Assembly: GCF_900176165.1 (NCBI RefSeq)
Contig: NZ_FWWU01000007.1
Location: 248,001 to 312,000 of the forward strand
Source of the DNA: Deinococcus hopiensis KR-140
GTDB taxonomy: Bacteria; Deinococcota; Deinococci; Deinococcales; Deinococcaceae
DNA length: 64,000 bases
Direction: 5' to 3'
Part shown: positions 53,852-63,384 of the stretch, in pieces
Numbering within the stretch: the stretch's first letter is position 1
How the letters are laid out: the number at the start of each line of letters is the position of its first letter
Position numbers and translations under genes: made by a program
Notes under the pieces: model-generated
What the model was told of the DNA's origin: nothing
What the model saw: the letters and a program-made list of their open reading frames with translations, nothing else
The model's database searches: none

Positions 53852-54625
53852 ATGACCGCGCCTGACCTGCTGCTAGACGCCAGCAACCTGATTGTCCGGG
53901 CCTACTTCGCCACAGGCGGCGTTCACCCTCAGAACGTGCTGCGTGACCGACTGCGTGAGTACCAGCATGTGTTTGGGCCCAGGCACGTGATCGCGGCCCT
54001 GGACTCTCCGTCGAATTTCCGGAAGCGGCTTGAACCCACGTACAAGGGACAGCGGGGAAGCAAACCGCCGGAACTTGAAGCGTTGCTGAGGCGGGGTGCG
54101 GAGCTGATGGGGGCGCTCGGGTGCATCTGCGCAGCAGCACCGGACCATGAGGCAGACGATGTGATGGCTACACTTGCGGAACGTGCACCAGGGAATGTCG
54201 TGATCGTGACGACCGACGCCGACCTGCACGCGTGTGTGCGGGACGAGGTGCAGGTGTACAGCCCAGGCACCCGTAAGCGGTTTACCCAAATGGACTACGA
54301 GGCGAAGTACGGATTTCCACGTGAGCGCTTCGCGCTGTATAAGGCGCTGTGCGGGTGCGAATCGGACAATATCCCTGGTGTCCGGAACGTGGGGCCCGCA
54401 CGGGCGCAGAAGGTCGTGGCGCGCTGCGGGACGGTGGAAGGGGTCTACAGCGAACTGGGGTCATTCGACCGGACCACGCAGGCCGGCTTACAGGAGACAA
54501 CGCCTGAAGCGATTCACGCCGCCATGCAACTGACCCGGTTGGTCAGTACCGCACCTGTACGGCGCATCTCCACCGCCACCGCTGGAAGTTCAGGCGCCCC
54601 CCGCAAACCCCGTGGCGAGGAGTGA
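53852..54625 (+). CDS. Stand-alone 5'-3' exonuclease (flap-endonuclease-like)
   Basis: 257 residues. It matches the 5'-3' exonuclease domain of DNA polymerase I and phage T5/T7-type nucleases: first Asp in LLLDASNLIVRAYF, then AALDSPSNFRKRLEPTYKGQR, HEADDVMAT, VIVTTDADLHACV (metal Asps) and the helix-hairpin-helix DNIPGVRNVGPARAQKV. No polymerase part follows. It would remove RNA primers or flaps. As a separate short gene it is phage- or plasmid-like. Confidence 0.88.
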   Translation: MTAPDLLLDASNLIVRAYFATGGVHPQNVLRDRLREYQHVFGPRHVIAALDSPSNFRKRLEPTYKGQRGSKPPELEALLRRGAELMGALGCICAAAPDHEADDVMATLAERAPGNVVIVTTDADLHACVRDEVQVYSPGTRKRFTQMDYEAKYGFPRERFALYKALCGCESDNIPGVRNVGPARAQKVVARCGTVEGVYSELGSFDRTTQAGLQETTPEAIHAAMQLTRLVSTAPVRRISTATAGSSGAPRKPRGEE

Positions 54626-55049
54626 GCTTGTCTGCGGCAGCGAGTGTCAACGCGGTGGTAAAGGCACCGGACCTGGCTGTGTTGGCCTGTGAACACGCAA
54701 ACCGTTCCACTCATCCAGTGACATGGGCGCAAGGATGGCGACGGAGAATGAGCGAATGAGCCGCTTGGAACTGGTGGGCCATTTTCCTACTGGGTGGAGC
54801 GCACTTCCTGAGGCGCCCTTGAGGCCACCAGAGCTTGGCACGCCTCATCGTCCTTGAGCGTGGTACAGCACCACTTGCTGGCGTGCCGGCAGAGAATATT
54901 GGCATGCTCTTGCGGGACGTCAGCGATCAGGCCCCATCGCTATACCACAGGCCTTGGTAGGCGGACCGGGAAGATTGACGTCGTTCACTTTAAGCAGCAT
55001 GCCGTCGTTCCTCGTTCGAGACGGTAAAAAACTGTTCTCGTGCCCTCTC
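54626..55049. other. Gap with a short coding remnant
   Basis: A startless minus frame (54945 to 54788) reads LIADVPQEHANILCRHASKW, then TTLKDDEACQALVASRAPQE and ends TAG. It looks like a genuine C-terminus of a lost protein, not recognised. Nothing else seen. Confidence 0.3.
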
Positions 55050-55443
55050 AAATTCAAAAAGCGGCATCCATACGGCACACTTCATGCGGGCCCACCGAGT
55101 GAGCGCACCCCAGGCAGGCCAAGCGACTCTTCAACGTTTTGAAGAGCGCTTCAATCTTCCACCTACGCCGCCCTGTGTTTCGCGGTCCTGGGCATTGTGA
55201 ACCTGGAGGACACAAGAAAGCGTTGTTCCTGCCGTTCTCCCCGTTTGGCGGGAAGCCAAACCCAGTACAGCCGCAAGGGAAGGTCCGGGAGACCCTGGAG
55301 GAAGACGCGGCGCAGCGGCGCCGTGATGTCTTTGACACGCTGACCGTGCGCGGTCCGCCCGCATCCCCACCGTAAAATGGAGCCCCAACGCCAGATTTCA
55401 GAGAAGAAGACCGTGGTGGCCACCCGGCGTCCACGAGAAGACG

Positions 55444-56831
55444 CTAGCTGTACTTCGGGGAAATTCAGGGACCGCTGAATAAAGCTGTGCAGGCGCGGCA
55501 TTGCTGGCACGGAGGTGGCAGGGGCAGGTCCCCTGCCACCTCCGCTCGAATAGCGGGGACAGTGTCACCTTTGAGGTCATCGGGCTGGGTCAATCGCAAC
55601 CATTGAAGGAAGGTCAGGGCCAGCATGCAAAGCACGGCGTGGTGATGGAGGCCCTGCCAGGAACGGCCCTCAAAGTGGTCCAGACCGACTTCGTCCTTCA
55701 GCTCCCGGTGGGTCAACTCGCAAGCCCAGCGGCGCTTGGTCACCTCAACCAGCCGAGAGAGAGAGGTGTTCTCGGGGAGATTACAGACGTAGTATTTGCG
55801 TTCCTCTCCCCGTCGCTGTTCACGGATGATCCAGGCCGCCTGCCCGGGAAGGTGCTGGCCCTGGGCATTTTCCTCTCCATCGGCGAGACGCACGTACACA
55901 GCGGCAAAGCGTCCTGAGAGGGGACCCTTGGTCCCGTGTCGCCACACCAGGTGCTGCCATGCAGCACCTTTGAGGACGTCCTCCACCGATTGCCGGTCTT
56001 CGGAGGGGGTGGGGTGCTTGGGTCTTCTGCCACGAAAGAACTTGGGGATAGGGATTAAGCGAACGTCCTTGGGATAGACCGTCTGTGTGCGAGTCACACC
56101 CACCGACCACAGCAGTCCGCGCGTGGTGAGGGCATGGCGGAACTGAGCCGTCACGCCATACCCAGCGTCCGCCAAGACCATGCCGAAGGTGACGTGTTCG
56201 CGTACCCGGTCCAGTTCCTGGAGTGCCAACGCCCATTTGGTCTGTGGCTGCTGGTGTTCCATTGGAACACCAGCAGCCTGGAGACGCGCCGGATCGCTGG
56301 TCCAGTCCTGTGGCAGGAAGAGCCGGAGGGCCAGGGGAACAGGGACCTCGTGCTGGGCTAAGGTCAGGGAGACCAGACACTGACAGGACGTGATCTTGCC
56401 CACCTGTCCCGAATACTGGCGAGCAACCCCCACGGATTTCGTCCCAAATTTGGTCAGGCAGGTATCGTCAATGATCAAGACGGCGTCTTTGCCTCCAAGC
56501 ATTTGCTGGGCCCGCTCGGCCAGCAGCGTTTCCAGGGGACGAGTTGGCCAGGGACTGTCGGTGATGAAGTGCTGGAGGTGGTCTTCTTTTCCAGGAGCCA
56601 CCACAGCAGCCAGAGGTTGCATGCTTTTCCGGGACGCACCGCTGCACAGTCCACGCACGTACAACGGTGCCCAAGTGCGCCCTGCACGGTGGCGAAAGTG
56701 CGTCAGAAAGGGTGCGAACCAGGTGGGAAAATGTCGGGTCCAAGGGGGCAAAGAACGTGGCATAGCAGGAGGCCAGCATCACCGATGCTGGCCTCCCTAG
56801 TTCCTCCTGAATTTCCCCGAAGTACAGCTAG
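55444..56831 (-). mobile_element. IS701-family insertion sequence, copy 2
   Basis: 1380 bp (55448-56827), CTAG at both sides (55444-55447, 56828-56831). Opposite orientation to copy 1. It is followed on the right by the second copy of the 276-bp unit. Confidence 0.9.
55465..56763 (-). CDS. IS701-family transposase, copy 2
   Basis: 432 residues, three substitutions from copy 1: Met for Leu in AAGVPMEHQQ, Arg for Gly in AWIIREQ and Ala for Pro in RRWACEL. All catalytic motifs are present (IIDDTCLTKFG, VLADAGYG, RELKDEVG). Presumably active. Confidence 0.92.
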   Translation of the reverse strand: MPRSLPPWTRHFPTWFAPFLTHFRHRAGRTWAPLYVRGLCSGASRKSMQPLAAVVAPGKEDHLQHFITDSPWPTRPLETLLAERAQQMLGGKDAVLIIDDTCLTKFGTKSVGVARQYSGQVGKITSCQCLVSLTLAQHEVPVPLALRLFLPQDWTSDPARLQAAGVPMEHQQPQTKWALALQELDRVREHVTFGMVLADAGYGVTAQFRHALTTRGLLWSVGVTRTQTVYPKDVRLIPIPKFFRGRRPKHPTPSEDRQSVEDVLKGAAWQHLVWRHGTKGPLSGRFAAVYVRLADGEENAQGQHLPGQAAWIIREQRRGEERKYYVCNLPENTSLSRLVEVTKRRWACELTHRELKDEVGLDHFEGRSWQGLHHHAVLCMLALTFLQWLRLTQPDDLKGDTVPAIRAEVAGDLPLPPPCQQCRACTALFSGP

Positions 56832-57107
56832 AGGGTGAAAAGATGCCCATCCAAAATAGAAGGTCTGGTTCTGTGGCGAGCGAACAAACAGGCTGAAGAA
56901 GTACGTGTGGGACGTTTATTGATGACGAGGTAGCCGCATCCCCAGTTCCGAGATTCCAGATCCAGCCTGGCAGCAGAGAGCCGGGAAGGGTGCTCGAAGT
57001 TGATCAAAGGTCTCTCCGCTGACCAGCAAGAAAACAGGCTCTGGGTCGGGTGTTTACGCAAATACCAAAATCAGGTCATTCAAGTTGGATCGTGATCTTG
57101 GCAGCTT
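56832..57107 (-). repeat. 276-bp CTAG-bounded unit, copy 2
   Basis: Same length as copy 1 and about four differences. CTAG at 56828-56831 and 57108-57111. Read on its own strand, here the unit precedes the IS701, while in copy 1 it follows it. Confidence 0.6.
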
Positions 57108-57663
57108 CTAGCTGTTTGGATGTGGAGCGCATTTCCGGGAGGAGTTGCCGGACCAGCCGCAAAGCCGGGCCTGGCACAGGGGACGTGGCTCGACCACGCC
57201 AGATCTTGAAGCCCCAGGGCAGGCGGAGCTTCCCGCGACAGAGCTACGGCAGCGCGCCGTGCAGACCCCTGATGCCATTCAGGGTGTGAATCCAGCCCTC
57301 CAGTTCAGCAAACACGCCTTCTTTGGGGATAGATGCGGTTTCCACGATGATCCTGGGTTGGCGGTGGACGCCAATGTGCCGACGGAGGTACGCCTGGAAC
57401 GTATCCAAGGTACGTTGGCGCATCACCTGCAGGAGCGTGCGTAAACGCCAACGTTGGTGGTTGAGAAAGCGGCGGATCGCCCCCCGATGCTGCTTGCGGC
57501 AACAGGAGGTGGGCCTGGCAGAATAAAGTCGTCTGGCACGGTCACTGCCCTGAATTACACCCTCAATATGAGGCGGGAAGCTGTTCTGGACCTCCTTTCC
57601 CCAAAATGAAGAATGTCAGGTAAGTAACCCCGCCTGACCCCACGGGGGAGACTCTCGTGGCTC

Positions 57664-57915
57664 TCAAGGGACATGACTGGATTCCAGAATTTCACGGAGC
57701 AGTTGACGCCACGGCTGGTACTGGGCTTCTTCACGGCCCTTCAGCGCAGCGTGCACGTGTATAAGTACGGTGCCGTAAGACAAGCTGACGAGGCGTACAC
57801 CCTGGGTCTGTCGGCCGCCCCACGACGTGGACGCCTGGTGGGGTGACTTGGCGCTTGCCTGTAGAGGGGCCCACCTTGGGCTGAACTGGTCTGTACCTGC
57901 CGCCTTTTTCGCCAC
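57664..57915 (-). CDS. Small hypothetical protein after the LysR gene
   Basis: 83 residues. The GTG start lies one base past the LysR stop (TAGGGTG), so translation could be coupled. Sequence has a basic N-terminus (AKKAAG) and a middle VRLVSLSYGTVLIHVHAALK, then QPWRQLLREILES. Not recognised. Could be a read-through artefact. Confidence 0.35.
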   Translation of the reverse strand: MAKKAAGTDQFSPRWAPLQASAKSPHQASTSWGGRQTQGVRLVSLSYGTVLIHVHAALKGREEAQYQPWRQLLREILESSHVP

Positions 57916-57916
57916 C

Positions 57917-58836
57917 CTACTCTGACAGGAACTTCTGCAGTCTCCCGAACTCTGGCGTCGTCCGGTACATCCGCAAGGCGTCGAGAAAGGCGCGGGTATG
58001 CGGTAGCCCAGCCCGCCCCGGCTGGATGGCGACGCCCAGCGTTCTTGCGAGGGGTACGGGCAAGGGCTGCGTCATCAAGCTCTGCCGGAGGGGCAAAGCG
58101 GCCAGGTGGGGCAGAACGGCCCAGCCCAGGCCATGCTCCACCATCGACAGCATCACCTCGTCCTCAGCAACTTCTTCCACCACAGTGTCTGGCGTGAGAA
58201 ATGTGTGAAGGTGGCGGTGCAGCTCAGCGTTGCAGGCGTGATGCGCTGGGAACAGGAGCAGGGGCTGCGCCTGGAAGTCCACCCACGTCAGGCTCCTGGA
58301 CAAGCGTCTTTTCGGCAACACCACCACGTGCTGGTCCTCGACCACCGGCAGGGTGAAGAGAGAGGTGTGAGCGGTGAGTTCGGTAAAGGCCACGTCGGCC
58401 CGCCCGTCCTCAATGAGGTGTTCCCCGCCCTCGCCTGACGTGCCGTCAAGGATCTGGACCCGGAGGTGCGGATGACGCCGGCGCAGCAGCGACAGTACCG
58501 GGGGCAGCAGGTGCACCCCGAGGCTGCGGTAGGCCGCCACCCGCAGGGTTCCCGCCAGCGCTGCCCCGTTCCCATTCAGAGCCAGGGTGAAGTCTTCACT
58601 GTGCTGTACGGCCAGCCGGGCGTGCGGCAGGGCACGTTCCCCAGCGGCAGTCAGGGTGATGCCCCGGGGAGAGCGCCGGAAGAGCGGCTCTCCCCGCAGC
58701 TGTTCAAGCGCGTGCACGCTCTCGCTGACGCTGCTGGGGGCCAGACCCAGGGCATTTGCGGCCTGTCCGAAGCTCCCGGCCTCTGCGGCCGCGATGAACG
58801 CCCGCAACTGGATCAGGGTCGGTCCGTGGGTCATGC
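57917..58836 (-). CDS. LysR-family transcriptional regulator
   Basis: 306 residues from the ATG at 58836. N-terminal winged HTH: LIQLRAFIAAAEAGSFGQAA and LGLAPSSVSESVHALEQLRG, FRRSPRGITLTAAGERAL. Then a two-lobed effector domain (about 90-295). A TACAGT box five bases before the ATG hints at a leaderless message. It is divergent from the EamA exporter gene 100 bp away and most likely controls it, as in many LysR-exporter pairs. Confidence 0.9.
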
Positions 58837-58937
58837 CCCACTGTATGGCAGGGTCCCCGGAAGTTCCGGTGGCTGTCTGCCTCAACGACGGCTGACGCGG
58901 GTGGGCAGCCCTGTCCCACCCGGCCAGACTGGTCTCC

Positions 58938-59816
58938 ATGCTCCGCCTCGCCCAGCCGCTTCCCACCCTGCCTGCCGGCCCCGCCCTACTCCTGTCGGTC
59001 CTGAGCGTGCAGGGTGGGGCAGCCATCGCCAAGGGTGTGTTCCCCGTGGTCGGGGCAATCGGCACAACTGGGTTGCGCATTGGCCTCTCGGCCCTCCTGC
59101 TGTGCCTGGTCTTCCGCCCCTCCCTGCGGCAGCTCACCCCCGAGCAGTGGCGGGCCGTCCTTCCGTACGGGATGGTGCTGGGCAGCATGAATCTGCTCTT
59201 TTACCTTGCGCTGGCCCGCATTCCCCTGGGTCTGGCCGTGACGCTAGAGTTCGTCGGACCCCTCCTGCTGGCGGTGGTGGGTTCACGTAGGGCACTGGAC
59301 GTGGTCTGGGTGGCGTTGGCAGGCGCCGGTGTGGCGATGATTACCCCCTGGAGCGGCCAGGGAACGGACGGTGTGGGCATGCTCGTTGCCCTGCTGGCCG
59401 GTGCTTGCTGGGCGGGCTACGTGGTGCTGGGGAGCCGGGTATCTCAGGTTCTGCCCAGCGGCACGGGTGTGGCTGTGGGCATGGGCATCGCCACATTGAC
59501 CGCGCTCCCGTTCGTTGGTCTCTCCGGTGACTGGGACCACCTGACTTCAGGGTTGGTGCTGGCGGGAGCGGCGCTGGCCGTGCTGTCAAGTGCAGTTCCC
59601 TTCACGCTGGAGCTCGTGGCGCTCCGCAGCCTCCCGCTCAGAACCTTTAGCGTGCTCCTTAGCCTGGAGCCTGCCGTGGCGGCGCTGTGCGGCACACTTT
59701 TCCTGCATGAGGTGTTGTCCGTGGGTCAGTGGACCGCCGTGGTGCTGGTGGCCGTGGCGAGCGGAGCAACCGCCTGGACGGCCCCAGGGGTGCGGATTGA
59801 CAGTCCAGCACCCTGA
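58938..59816 (+). CDS. EamA-family transporter (RhtA-like exporter)
   Basis: 292 residues, ten membrane segments in two EamA halves. Marks include TTGLRIGLSALLL, LGLAVTLEFVGPLLLAV, and in the second half AVPFTLELVALRSLPLRTFS and LLSLEPAVAALCGTLFLHE, typical of RhtA/threonine-homoserine exporters. Substrate is an inference. Its expression is probably set by the divergent LysR protein. Confidence 0.88.
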   Translation: MLRLAQPLPTLPAGPALLLSVLSVQGGAAIAKGVFPVVGAIGTTGLRIGLSALLLCLVFRPSLRQLTPEQWRAVLPYGMVLGSMNLLFYLALARIPLGLAVTLEFVGPLLLAVVGSRRALDVVWVALAGAGVAMITPWSGQGTDGVGMLVALLAGACWAGYVVLGSRVSQVLPSGTGVAVGMGIATLTALPFVGLSGDWDHLTSGLVLAGAALAVLSSAVPFTLELVALRSLPLRTFSVLLSLEPAVAALCGTLFLHEVLSVGQWTAVVLVAVASGATAWTAPGVRIDSPAP

Positions 59817-60632
59817 GGAGCCGGCATGGGATTTCGGGCAGGGACACAACGCTCTGGCCACAGGCAAGCGGGGGGCAGTTGGAACGGAGCGGTTGGACAC
59901 GCGCGAGCAGGGCACGGTGCCCGACGTCAGAGCGCCAGTACAGTAGCAGGGAGGGAGGAGGACCGTGAGACTCCCGCTGATCTTGCTCCGGAGAGGGCCG
60001 CGCACGGCGCGCTTCAGGACTTCTCCCGTTGTGGCCTCAGCGTCACGCCAGCAGCCGCAGCGTGCGCGGCCCTCTCCGGAGCGTCCTGTTCAGATGACAG
60101 ACGGAGTGCCGCGAATGACTTCCCCCGTGCAGGGAGAACAGCAGGGTGTCCACCAACCCACATGATCACCAGCAACACTCGGGACTGGAAGACGAAGCCT
60201 TACGGGAGCATGCCTTTGGAAGGGCCGCAACCCGTGGAGGCGTGGCAAGCGCGAGCGGCCACGCGCGCGGCACAGCGGTGCAACTGATGTCCAACGGACC
60301 CGCACACGTGCTGGATGGGCACAGGTGCCACCGTGGTCCCCCGTCGGGTTGGACTGGAGCTGCTGGAGGCGTGGGCTGCGCAGGGGCAGATGAGAAACCG
60401 GCTTCGCTGGCCCGGCGGTTGCTGGAGATTGAGCCAGGCAGTGCGGTCCTGGCCCCCCGCGCACCTGCTACCTGCTGCACGCCGCACCGGTGGTCCGGGA
60501 GAGCCGCTGCGAGGGCCCTTCTGGGGAGCACTTGGTGCCCGGGAAAAACCCCGTTTCCTGCGGGAGCCAGGGAAGTGGAGCCATCGCCAAGGAGCAGTTC
60601 CGCCCGTTTGCCGGGGACGCTACGCTCTTTGA
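59817..60632. other. Region without a confident gene, with a 22-bp inverted repeat
   Basis: Long frames here are GC shadows on both strands. A near-perfect inverted repeat has arms centred on CCGGAGAGGGCCGCGCAC (59988-60005) and its complement (60062-60079), enclosing 56 bp. It may be a small mobile element or a long hairpin. No target duplication seen. Confidence 0.4.
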
Positions 60633-61622
60633 ATGACGCCCAATTCGAGCTTGATTCCAGCCACCGTGGCCATGGATGCTGCACGGCTTCAAGCCGCCGT
60701 TGACCACGTTACCGCTCGACTGCCGCACGTGAGGAGTCTGCTGGTGGCGCGCTGTGGGCAACTCGTCCTTGAGCAGTACTGGAACTGCACCTCGGCGGAC
60801 CCACAGGATTTTCAGTCTGTGACGAAGAGCCTGCTCGGTGCCATGTGCGGAGGCATCTTCAACAATCTGCAGGGGACAGTCCTCGACTTCTTCCCGGAAT
60901 TCTCTGCCGACGTGATTGACCTGCGCTGGCGGCACGTGACGATCAGGCATCTGTTGACGATGACGGCGGGCCTGCAGTCGGAGCTGACGCACCCAGCGTA
61001 CGACGACGCGTGGTTCTCCGCGGATGACCCGGTCAAGTTTGCGTTAACCCAGAAGCTCGTCGCTGATCCTGGTGCCACCTTCCATTACTCCAATGCGAGT
61101 ACGCACCTGCTCGGTGAAGTCCTAGCGCGGGCCACTGGCGAAAGACTCGACACAGCGCTCCGCTCGCGCCTGCTTGACCCCATCGGGGCCGAATTGCATG
61201 CGTGGCCGACCGACAAGGTGGGACGCCCGTTCGGGTCGGGTTACGTCCACCTCACTCCGCTCCATGCGCTGCGGTTTGGCCAGCTGGTGCTGCAGCGTGG
61301 AATGTGGAACGGTATGTCAGTTGTCGATGGGGCGTGGCTGCAAGCGTCGATCCAACCTCAAGTGAGGGCGTACGAGTGGATGGAAGGGATCGCGTGGTAC
61401 GGCTACCTGTGGTGGGTCACGCGGGAGGCTGGACTGGAAGCGTGGTACGCGACCGGGTGGGGCGGCCAGTACATTGCGGTTTTCCCACAAGTGCAACTTG
61501 TCGTCGTCATGACGGGTGAGACCGTTGACCATCCGAATCACCGTTACGTGATTCGAGAACTCGTGCTTCCGGCAGTGGGGCATGACCTGACAGAAACTCA
61601 GGTTGCGCCTGGCAGTTTCTGA
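60633..61622 (+). CDS. Class C beta-lactamase-like serine hydrolase
   Basis: 329 residues. Active-site S62-V-T-K65 (SxxK) and Y152-S-N154 (YxN) are present. The late motif is GWGGQYIAVFPQVQLVVVMTG, in place of the usual HTG box. No signal peptide, so it is probably cytoplasmic, unlike true AmpC. Relatives include esterases and D-aminopeptidases. A TACGCT box six bases before the ATG suggests a leaderless message. Confidence 0.82.
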   Translation: MTPNSSLIPATVAMDAARLQAAVDHVTARLPHVRSLLVARCGQLVLEQYWNCTSADPQDFQSVTKSLLGAMCGGIFNNLQGTVLDFFPEFSADVIDLRWRHVTIRHLLTMTAGLQSELTHPAYDDAWFSADDPVKFALTQKLVADPGATFHYSNASTHLLGEVLARATGERLDTALRSRLLDPIGAELHAWPTDKVGRPFGSGYVHLTPLHALRFGQLVLQRGMWNGMSVVDGAWLQASIQPQVRAYEWMEGIAWYGYLWWVTREAGLEAWYATGWGGQYIAVFPQVQLVVVMTGETVDHPNHRYVIRELVLPAVGHDLTETQVAPGSF

Positions 61623-61732
61623 GTGCCGCCACACTCAGGGCACGCCGTTCTGGAGTGCCCGTACACCTGAGGATCAGTTCGGGCCGTCTTGAGCACGAGC
61701 ATCAGGAGGCAGCGCAACGAAAACTGGAACGC

Positions 61733-61912
61733 ATGTCACCGCTCACATCTCCATCCCCCTCCCGGCCGACCGCCTCGAATGACACCGGATGGCTCAAGCA
61801 GATCGTGACCAACTTGCAGGTCCTGGGCAACCGGGTGGGAGGGACCCTCAAGACCCGGTGGCAGTCCGTATCCTATGCGTTCCGGTTCACCGGTTATACG
61901 GAACTAAAGTGA
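61733..61912 (+). CDS. Small hypothetical protein ending in a repeat
   Basis: 59 residues from the ATG at 61733. Thr/Ser/Pro-rich front, then WLKQIVTNLQVLGNRVGGTL and TRWQSVSYAFRFTGY. Its last codons lie in the 61893-62023 repeat, so the native end may be lost. No ribosome-binding site. Weak call. Confidence 0.25.
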   Translation: MSPLTSPSPSRPTASNDTGWLKQIVTNLQVLGNRVGGTLKTRWQSVSYAFRFTGYTELK

Positions 61913-62023
61913 TTTCCGCCTTTTGGTGCATGAGAGCCACTCCGCACTGGGTATTCACAGACGAGTTTTATAGCCTCACCACCGACTTTGCCACATACGG
62001 GAATCACTTTGGTCTCGTATTAT
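61893..62023. repeat. Degenerate relative of the 112-bp repeat
   Basis: TTATACGGAACTAAAGTGATT at the left and, inverted, AATCACTTTGGTCTCGTATTAT at the right match the palindromic end of the 112-bp repeats. A central ATGAGAGCCA resembles the ATGAGAGTCA box. So this copy carries the palindrome at both ends. Confidence 0.4.
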
Positions 62024-62029
62024 AGGGGC

Positions 62030-63010
62030 CACCAGAGGGTGAGGGAGCAAACGCGCTTCCCTCTGGTGCTCCAGACGGCGACGCGGCACGGCGAGCAACT
62101 AAGGGCTTCGGGGGTTTGGAAGAGTTGATGCTTCAGAAGCGCACCGCTCAAGGACCAGAGGCGTTTGACAGGTTGCAGCGCTGCGGAACAGGGAGGCGGC
62201 CAGACGAATGCCCGGCGGGCACTGCAACTGCAGGGCGTGCAGGACCAGGACGGTCTCCCGGCTCTTCCCCCTGGAACGCCGCGGTATTGACCGTGGGTCA
62301 CAGCCCGTCCTGGCGTTTTCCCACCTGCGGGCAGACGCAGGCACAGACGTACAGCCACCCGTAACGGTGTTGGGCGCGCACAGTGGGCGCTTTGCCTCGC
62401 TTGGCCCGGCGCCTGCCCACCAGGGGCCTTAACCCCTCACGGTGCTCCTCGATGCCCGCTTCTCGGCGTCGTTCAGTTCCTTCAAGACCTGCCTGGGCTA
62501 CTTGGATCACGGCGGGGAGGACTTTTTTTGAACGCATCCTGGGTGGCCTGATCGGCCCTGAGCTGTCGAGGCCGGGGCCGTTGAAGGCTACACGCTGAAG
62601 GCTGCATCCCGCGCGGTCCAGCCGGCAGCGCAGCGGCTGAGATGCAGCTCTGTGCCCAGTTCCTGCTGCACCCAGGACTGCACGCGTGCGCCATTCCAGA
62701 CACCGCCAGCGGCGGTGTCTGCCCGAATGGTTTGGGGCAGCAGCAGGAGTTCGGGGTCGCTCAAGGGCATGCGGGCGCCCCTCTTCTGGTGCCGCTGAAG
62801 CTTGAGTCCACCCACCCCACGTTCACGGTAGGCACCGAGAATCCGCTTCCTGCTCGGCATAGCCCGGAAGTCGCAGCGCTTCTGCGTAGCTTACCGCCAG
62901 GAAGGCGAGCAGCTGGCTGCGTCGTCGCTCGACCGCACACGTACTCCGGCGGTAGATCTCCCAGAACTCAGCGGATTCGTGGGGCAGGGTAAGCTTTTTG
63001 ATCTTGTTAC
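62030..63010 (-). pseudogene. IS630-family transposase relic (third type)
   Basis: Minus-strand frames give, in order, FWEIYRRSTCAVERRRSQLL, YRERGVGGLKLQRHQKRGAR, LSDPELLLLPQTIRADTAAG, VWNGARVQSWVQQELGTELH, PRPRQLRADQATQDAFKK, EEHREGLRPLVGRRRAKRGK and QHRYGWLYVCACVCPQ. This is an IS630-type transposase with winged HTHs and the start of the DDE domain. Frameshifts and stops break it, and the last third is reduced to a few pieces. Different from both IS630 types above. Confidence 0.6.
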
Positions 63011-63384
63011 TGCTTTCCCGGAGTCCGTGTAACAGGGCGTGACTTATTAATCGCGGCATCAATCGGTATGAATTCCAGAGGGACGTTCTGCGTGCATGCC
63101 ATTTTCCCCGTGACCCGGGGTGCAGAGGACCGGTGCGAACTGACGCCGTGATCAAGAGGATGTCCGGGGAAAAAAGTGGTTGCAGCCGCTTCCGGTCAGG
63201 GGCGACTCCCCCCACGGTTGGCCTGAAGTGAAAAGGTCGCCGTTCTGCCCAATTCCACGGGACCGCTTTCCCAAGTCCGAATGGCTGGATTTCCTTCATG
63301 TGCGTGGTCTTGCGCGAGATCAGGTGATAAAACTTGTCCCTCGTGGCGGCGCTCAAGGCCCTGTCCCCGCATGAGAGGAGCGCG
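63011..63384. other. Intergenic, leader of the transporter gene
   Basis: No gene recognised. The next gene has GAGAGGAG ahead of its ATG. Confidence 0.3.

Larger units (their letters stand above)
55050..57618 (-). pseudogene. IS4-family element relic, split by IS701 and the 276-bp unit
   Basis: The 5' half (57500 to 57112) encodes EGVFAELEGWIHTLNGIRGL and KLRLPWGFKIWRGRA. The 3' half (55443 to about 55050) encodes VKDITAPLRRVFLQGLPDLP, LYWVWLPAKRGE and RRRWKIEALFKTLKSR with the catalytic Glu. They match the intact IS4 transposase at 15713-16831 in the same order, with frame changes. An outer end CTGACATTCTTCATTTT (complement at 57602-57618) resembles that IS4's terminal repeat. Joining at one CTAG gives SKQLASSRGRR in frame. 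Confidence 0.65.

Noticed and set aside
60146..60703. 185-residue plus frame and the antisense frame over it
   Set aside because: Composition is Arg/Gly/Ala/Pro-rich on both strands with no signature, typical of GC-rich non-coding sequence.
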